DNA of 64,000 bases from Botryotinia globosa (taxonomy: Eukaryota > Ascomycota > Leotiomycetes > Helotiales > Sclerotiniaceae): assembly GCA_014898425.1 (NCBI GenBank), contig RCSZ01000004.1, positions 1,426,001 to 1,490,000 of the forward strand. The letters are read 5' to 3'. The notes beneath the pieces were generated by a model that saw only the letters and a program-made list of their open reading frames with translations, searched no databases and was not told the origin of the DNA. Shown here piece by piece: positions 60,170 to 64,000 of the stretch. The position numbers and the translations under genes were made by a program. Positions within the stretch are counted from its first letter, which is position 1. The number at the start of each line of letters is the position of its first letter.

Positions 60170-60359
60170 ACACCCACCCACACACACACTTACAGACCAC
60201 AACACTACCTTCGTGCGACATCAATTGCTCCTATATAAGTAGAAGCGCCCAGTACGTTTTCTATTTACACTCAGCAACCTTCCCGTCAACGCTATCGATT
60301 AGCATCAAACACATATCTCGTTGTTGACGACCTTCATTGTCGTCGCTCCAATCTAAACA
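58601..60359 (+). promoter_or_regulatory. Probable long promoter/leader of the 60360 gene
   Basis: 1.7 kb of C/T-rich, A-rich, gene-free DNA runs straight into the ATG at 60360. It resembles the very long 5' untranslated leaders of regulated fungal genes. It contains several short upstream frames (for example 59520-59882), a (CA)n microsatellite at 60076-60190, and a pyrimidine tract before the start codon. No transcription start can be fixed from sequence. Confidence 0.4.
60076..60190. repeat. (CA)n microsatellite, interrupted by TATACATACA
   Basis: About 115 bp of CA dinucleotides broken twice by TATACATACA, with CCACACCCACCCA variants at the right end. It lies 170 bp upstream of an ATG, so length changes could affect the leader or promoter. 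Confidence 0.95.
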
Positions 60360-62432
60360 ATGGCTGGCCCACGCGCCATGTACTTCGAAGACGAAGATGA
60401 AGAGACCGGCAAAGTTCTGAAAGGTACTCGACGGAGCGCAAGTGTTAAAGCACCTTCAAGGGAAAAGGTCAAGGAACGTCCGAAGATTACCACTCGCGAT
60501 CGCACATCAAGTAAAGCTTCAAGGACAAATAGCGACTCGGGATACTCGACAGGAGCAATTCCTACAGGTTCTGAGATATCATCAGCCGATGCGGTACATG
60601 ATGTTGAATACACAAAAGAAAGTAAAAAGTCGCGAAGACAATCCACAAATCAAAGACGTCCTTCCACAGTAGAATCGCGTCCACCACAAACACTCAAGAA
60701 CAAGGAGACCAAGGAGCACAAGGAGCATCGAAGATCTTTAAGTGTCAAGACCGATGCGAAACCAGAGCATTACGGAGTTAAGACCCCAGTTACTTCTAAA
60801 CACCCTCAACCTCCCGTCATTATGCAACCCGTTACCACATCTGTCCCTATGAGACCCCGCGCATTGACCCACGCTCAAACATACCATGGTGGTCAACGAC
60901 CTTCCAGTTACCACGCTGCCTCTGCTTCATTATCTTCTGCTGCCTACCCTCCAATATCTAGTTCTGCGTATTTTCAACCTGCTCATCAATCGGCGCAATT
61001 TCAAGCTCCACCTCCTTCACCGGCATTCAGCAACAGCTATGCTGTCGTCCCCCCTCCTCCTCAAGCTACTAGCTACTTTCAATCCCAGGAAGCTCAACCT
61101 TCATCGCGCTCTCTTTCCGCTCGATTTGAACCTCAACAGAGGGCCTCTCAGTATGGTATTCGACCTGAACCAGTTCAAACACCTCGAATGATCGCAGGAG
61201 GCTATGAGCGAGAGTACCATTACAGCGAAGATGAGTACGATGATAGTTATGAATCTTCCATTGAAGAGCCAGTCGGGAGAACCATCACCAGTAGCATACG
61301 TGTACCATCGGGGATCCCTTCAAGGACAAACAGCTCTGCTGTCTCTGAGAGTAACTTTAGCAAGGCAGACAGTTCGCGCAGTCGCGAAAGTAACTACAGC
61401 GACGTGGAAAGCAGTTACAACAAGAGCAAGAGCAGCAGAGGCAGAAGAGACTCTCAGGCTATGCCACCACCACCCAAACCTACTATGCGACGACCAACAG
61501 TTGATGTGCCAGTATACGACGACACGCTTTCCCAATACAGCGTCGAAGAGTATCATGACGAACCTCCTCGTCAAGCACCTCGTCAAGCATCTCGTCCTCG
61601 CCGACCAAGTCCTCATCGAAACTCAGTTTCATATGATGTAAGCGAACTACCCAGGGAAGCAGAGAAGTTTAGACTTGAGACTGCTAGCAAAAATAGACGC
61701 CGACAAAGCTACTATGGACAATCTACATCTGCCTCGTCCACTCAAGCGTCTACTACGGGATCGACTGGCTATAACGCAAAACTTTCTGCGGCAGCCGATT
61801 ATCTCGAGGAAGTCAGTGGTCCAATTATACCCCTCACTGCTGAGGCCTTGAAAAAAGAACAACGAAGACAGGCTGGAGGTAGTAGCAGAAGCACAAAGAG
61901 TAGTGGAAGTCATGACCTAAGTGATTATCGAGGCACACAGACTACTCGTACGACCCGAAGTGGCGGCGATGATAATGTTACAATCGAGGTAACCGGTCAA
62001 GCTAAAGTCACAGTTGGTGGAGCTGAAATCCAATGCGAAGAAGGGGGGAAAATCCAAATTCACCGCACAGAAAAAATAATTCATGATGGAAGCCAAGCAA
62101 CTGCATCGGAATATGGACTTGGACACGGACCTAAATTACTTGATGATCGTGAACGCCGAAGCCGACATGACCGAAGTGACAGTCAATCAGCCCGATCGCG
62201 CATGAGATCACAACATTCATACACCCGAGTCTCACCTCGACCTCAAGAGCGGGACAGAGCACCTCGCGAACGTCGTGAGGACTATGAAGCTCGCACTGCC
62301 AGGGACTATGAATCTCGCACTGTCAAGGATTATGAATCCCGCAGTGCCAGGGACTATGAATTCCGCAGTGCCAGGGACTATGAATCTCGCAATGCCAAGT
62401 GGGAGACTTCACCTACTTCTACTTGGCTTTAA
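60360..62432 (+). CDS. Mostly disordered protein with a small predicted beta module, unknown function
   Basis: A single exon of 690 residues; ATG in the context AACAATGGC. The protein is rich in S, R, P, Y and Q and looks disordered: an N-terminal acidic patch (YFEDEDEETGK), RRxS-type phosphorylation-like sites, and a Pro/Ala/Tyr/Gln-rich middle (PPISSSAYFQ, VVPPPPQ). Residues about 537-570 read as a compact beta-strand module (VTIEVTGQAKVTVGG then EGGKIQIHRT), the only part likely to be folded. At 62280-62399 five 24-bp tandem units encode DYExRxxR/K octapeptides. The last residues are WETSPTSTWL. No family is recognised. I suspect a fungus-specific regulatory or cortical protein; no direct evidence supports a role. 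Confidence 0.82.
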   Translation: MAGPRAMYFEDEDEETGKVLKGTRRSASVKAPSREKVKERPKITTRDRTSSKASRTNSDSGYSTGAIPTGSEISSADAVHDVEYTKESKKSRRQSTNQRRPSTVESRPPQTLKNKETKEHKEHRRSLSVKTDAKPEHYGVKTPVTSKHPQPPVIMQPVTTSVPMRPRALTHAQTYHGGQRPSSYHAASASLSSAAYPPISSSAYFQPAHQSAQFQAPPPSPAFSNSYAVVPPPPQATSYFQSQEAQPSSRSLSARFEPQQRASQYGIRPEPVQTPRMIAGGYEREYHYSEDEYDDSYESSIEEPVGRTITSSIRVPSGIPSRTNSSAVSESNFSKADSSRSRESNYSDVESSYNKSKSSRGRRDSQAMPPPPKPTMRRPTVDVPVYDDTLSQYSVEEYHDEPPRQAPRQASRPRRPSPHRNSVSYDVSELPREAEKFRLETASKNRRRQSYYGQSTSASSTQASTTGSTGYNAKLSAAADYLEEVSGPIIPLTAEALKKEQRRQAGGSSRSTKSSGSHDLSDYRGTQTTRTTRSGGDDNVTIEVTGQAKVTVGGAEIQCEEGGKIQIHRTEKIIHDGSQATASEYGLGHGPKLLDDRERRSRHDRSDSQSARSRMRSQHSYTRVSPRPQERDRAPRERREDYEARTARDYESRTVKDYESRSARDYEFRSARDYESRNAKWETSPTSTWL

Positions 62433-63861
62433 ATCTTTTACGCATCATATTTTATTTCCTTTGAGCGATTTATTTCTTGAATATTCGATTTAGCGACATG
62501 ATTGTTTATGGCGATTTCATATCATTTCTTTTTGGATTCCTTTTTCTTTAAACATCTTTCTTCTATGTGCATATTGTTATGTGGTCATTACTTTCTCCTC
62601 TTCTTTGGTTTTTTCAGAAAAGCGGAAAAAGTTTATACCCCAAAAGCACTTGAGAGCACTTTTTCTGTTTGTTTTTCTTTCCTTTTGGTGGAATGGAAAT
62701 GTTTCAATATGATGAATGTACGACTTGTATGAGTTATGGTTATGAATCTCTTTTTCATGTCTCTTATCTTCACTTTGGCGATTACCTTTTTTTTGATTTT
62801 GGATTGAAAGTGTTGGGATTGGGATGAACTACAGATGCATGCACATTTGCTAGCAATGGCAGCATGTAAGATATGAATTATTGACAGAGATGTTTGTAAG
62901 AGTTGGCGTACATGGCTGGTACATGGTCTGTCTGGTATGATATATGAAAAGGATGGAGGGGATGAAAAATGGATGGATGGATTGGGTCTCCTTTAATGTT
63001 AGTGGGAACTCGTCTATCTATCAGTATTGTTTCAGGAACCTTCAGGATTGGATTGATTGATTGATTGTGGATTATAAGCTTTAGGGTAGCTTTAGATAGC
63101 TTTAGGATAGTTTTAAAATATGATACCCCTTTGTATTCCCTAGTCATTGGGTTCTTGCAGTGAAGTTGAACTTGGTGAAGTGACTGTATTGTCAAGTAGA
63201 TACCCCAATGCGAGATTGAGTATTAGTTGTATCTTCTCGGATGCTAGACAAGAAGTATCGCGGCGCTGACTGGAGAAGTCTCTGGAATTTGTCGTTCTTT
63301 TGTATGTGTTCTTTGGGGTTGCGATGCGACGCGATGCGCTCTACTTGGAGCACTCTGTGGGTATTGAGCGCGTGGGGAGGGTGCAAGGGGCGCACGAACG
63401 CGTCTTCTTCCCTCGATGATATAGATACTAGGTAGGTAGATGAGATGAGATCCTAAGGATTCTTTTTCGGTACTCTCTGCTTCTGATGCATTTCAATTGG
63501 GAATTGATTGCTTTGGGATGATTCGATTCAGATCTCCGACGCACGAAGCATGAAAATTCTTATTCTTCCATACTCTTTTGTTCTCAGATTGTTGTGTACC
63601 ATTTTCAACGAGATGAAGTTGATCGATCGTATCTGGTTTGTTTACAGCGCCGATGTGGCATAGCTGCGGGTGGGATACTCAGGATGGGTGGGTAAGATAA
63701 AGATTGATTCCTGTGCATTTTTTGCTTTCGAGATGGGTGGTAGGTTCGTAGCTATTGCTCTGTATATCTCACCCCTAGGAACAATATTCACTCCCCCTTA
63801 CTATCCTCATTTCAATACAGCTCTCAAGTAACTCACTTGTATATCAAAAAAGAAACGAAGA
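62433..63861. other. Intergenic region to the tRNA gene
   Basis: T-rich 3' flank of the 60360 gene, then mixed DNA with ATGGATGG and GATTGATT short repeats. GC-rich CGCGATGCGACGCGATGCG lies near 63320. No gene is supported. Confidence 0.5.
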
Positions 63862-64000
63862 GGCACTATGGCGGAGTGGTTAACGCGACGCCCTGCTACT
63901 AGCTTGGATTTCCTGCTATGTCTCCTTATCGCGGTAGCGGTATTTGATGAGGAGATAGGTTGTACGGCTATCGTACAGGCGTTTCCTTCGGGAGCCAGAG
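63862..64000 (+). tRNA. tRNA-Ser(GCU) with a long intron, 3' end outside window
   Basis: The acceptor half GGCACTA is followed by TG and the D-arm GCG-GAGTGGTTAA-CGC. The anticodon stem ACGCC pairs with GGCGT at 63978-63982, with loop CTGCTA and anticodon GCT at 63895-63897. The intron is about 78 nt (63899-63976), one base after the anticodon. The start of the variable arm (TTTCCTTCGGGAG) is visible before the window ends, so the T-arm and the 3' acceptor strand are unseen. Confidence 0.85.

Overview
The window looks like nuclear DNA of a filamentous ascomycete. The evidence is short (about 50-160 nt) GT-AG introns with CTAAC/CTGAC-type branch sites, intron-containing tRNA genes, a velvet-domain gene, a HeLo-like/pseudokinase protein, and AT-rich blocks with transition-type decay that resembles RIP. 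I infer a Leotiomycete, possibly Sclerotiniaceae, but no marker in the window proves it.

Layout. 0-10 kb: the 3' part of a class II aldolase gene (+), a secreted GH16 beta-glucanase (-) with a three-copy 38-bp repeat just upstream of its start, and a sugar-porter MFS gene (-). 10-17.9 kb: mostly unassigned DNA, with one small ORF behind a TATA box and a splice-signal-rich stretch on the minus strand that may be a decayed gene. 17.9-23.7 kb: a very short velvet-domain gene, arginyl-tRNA synthetase with a possible mitochondrial/cytosolic double start, and an SDR of the D-erythronate-dehydrogenase type. 24-25.5 kb: a 9-bp minisatellite and an AT-rich block holding a 370-bp inverted-repeat element. 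25.6-27.8 kb: malic enzyme (-). 28-34 kb: intergenic DNA with several simple repeats. 34.4-38.6 kb: the most unusual gene, a 1392-residue protein that reads as a HeLo-like helical domain, a pseudokinase and a trypsin-fold protease-like region. 38.7-41.4 kb: a second AT-rich block with a 460-bp inverted-repeat element, bordered by an intron-containing tRNA-Lys(CUU). 41.9-43 kb: a secreted eight-cysteine protein (-). 45.7-48.2 kb: a run of two, perhaps three, very small single-pass membrane-protein genes. 48.9-51.1 kb: a highly acidic repeat protein. 51.7-60.3 kb: 8.6 kb with no gene I can support, full of simple repeats. 60.4-62.4 kb: a disordered 690-residue protein. The window ends inside a tRNA-Ser(GCU) with a long intron.

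How the genes relate. There is no metabolic cluster. GH16 glucanase and the sugar porter could serve glucan breakdown and sugar uptake. The aldolase and the erythronate-type SDR belong to families that cooperate in bacterial four-carbon acid catabolism, but they lie 22 kb apart here. ArgRS and malic enzyme are housekeeping. The HeLo-like protein is the best candidate for an uncharacterised system, resembling programmed-cell-death or incompatibility executors in architecture.

All splice sites were placed by eye from GT/AG signals and reading-frame continuity. Domain calls come from motif recognition, not from a search.
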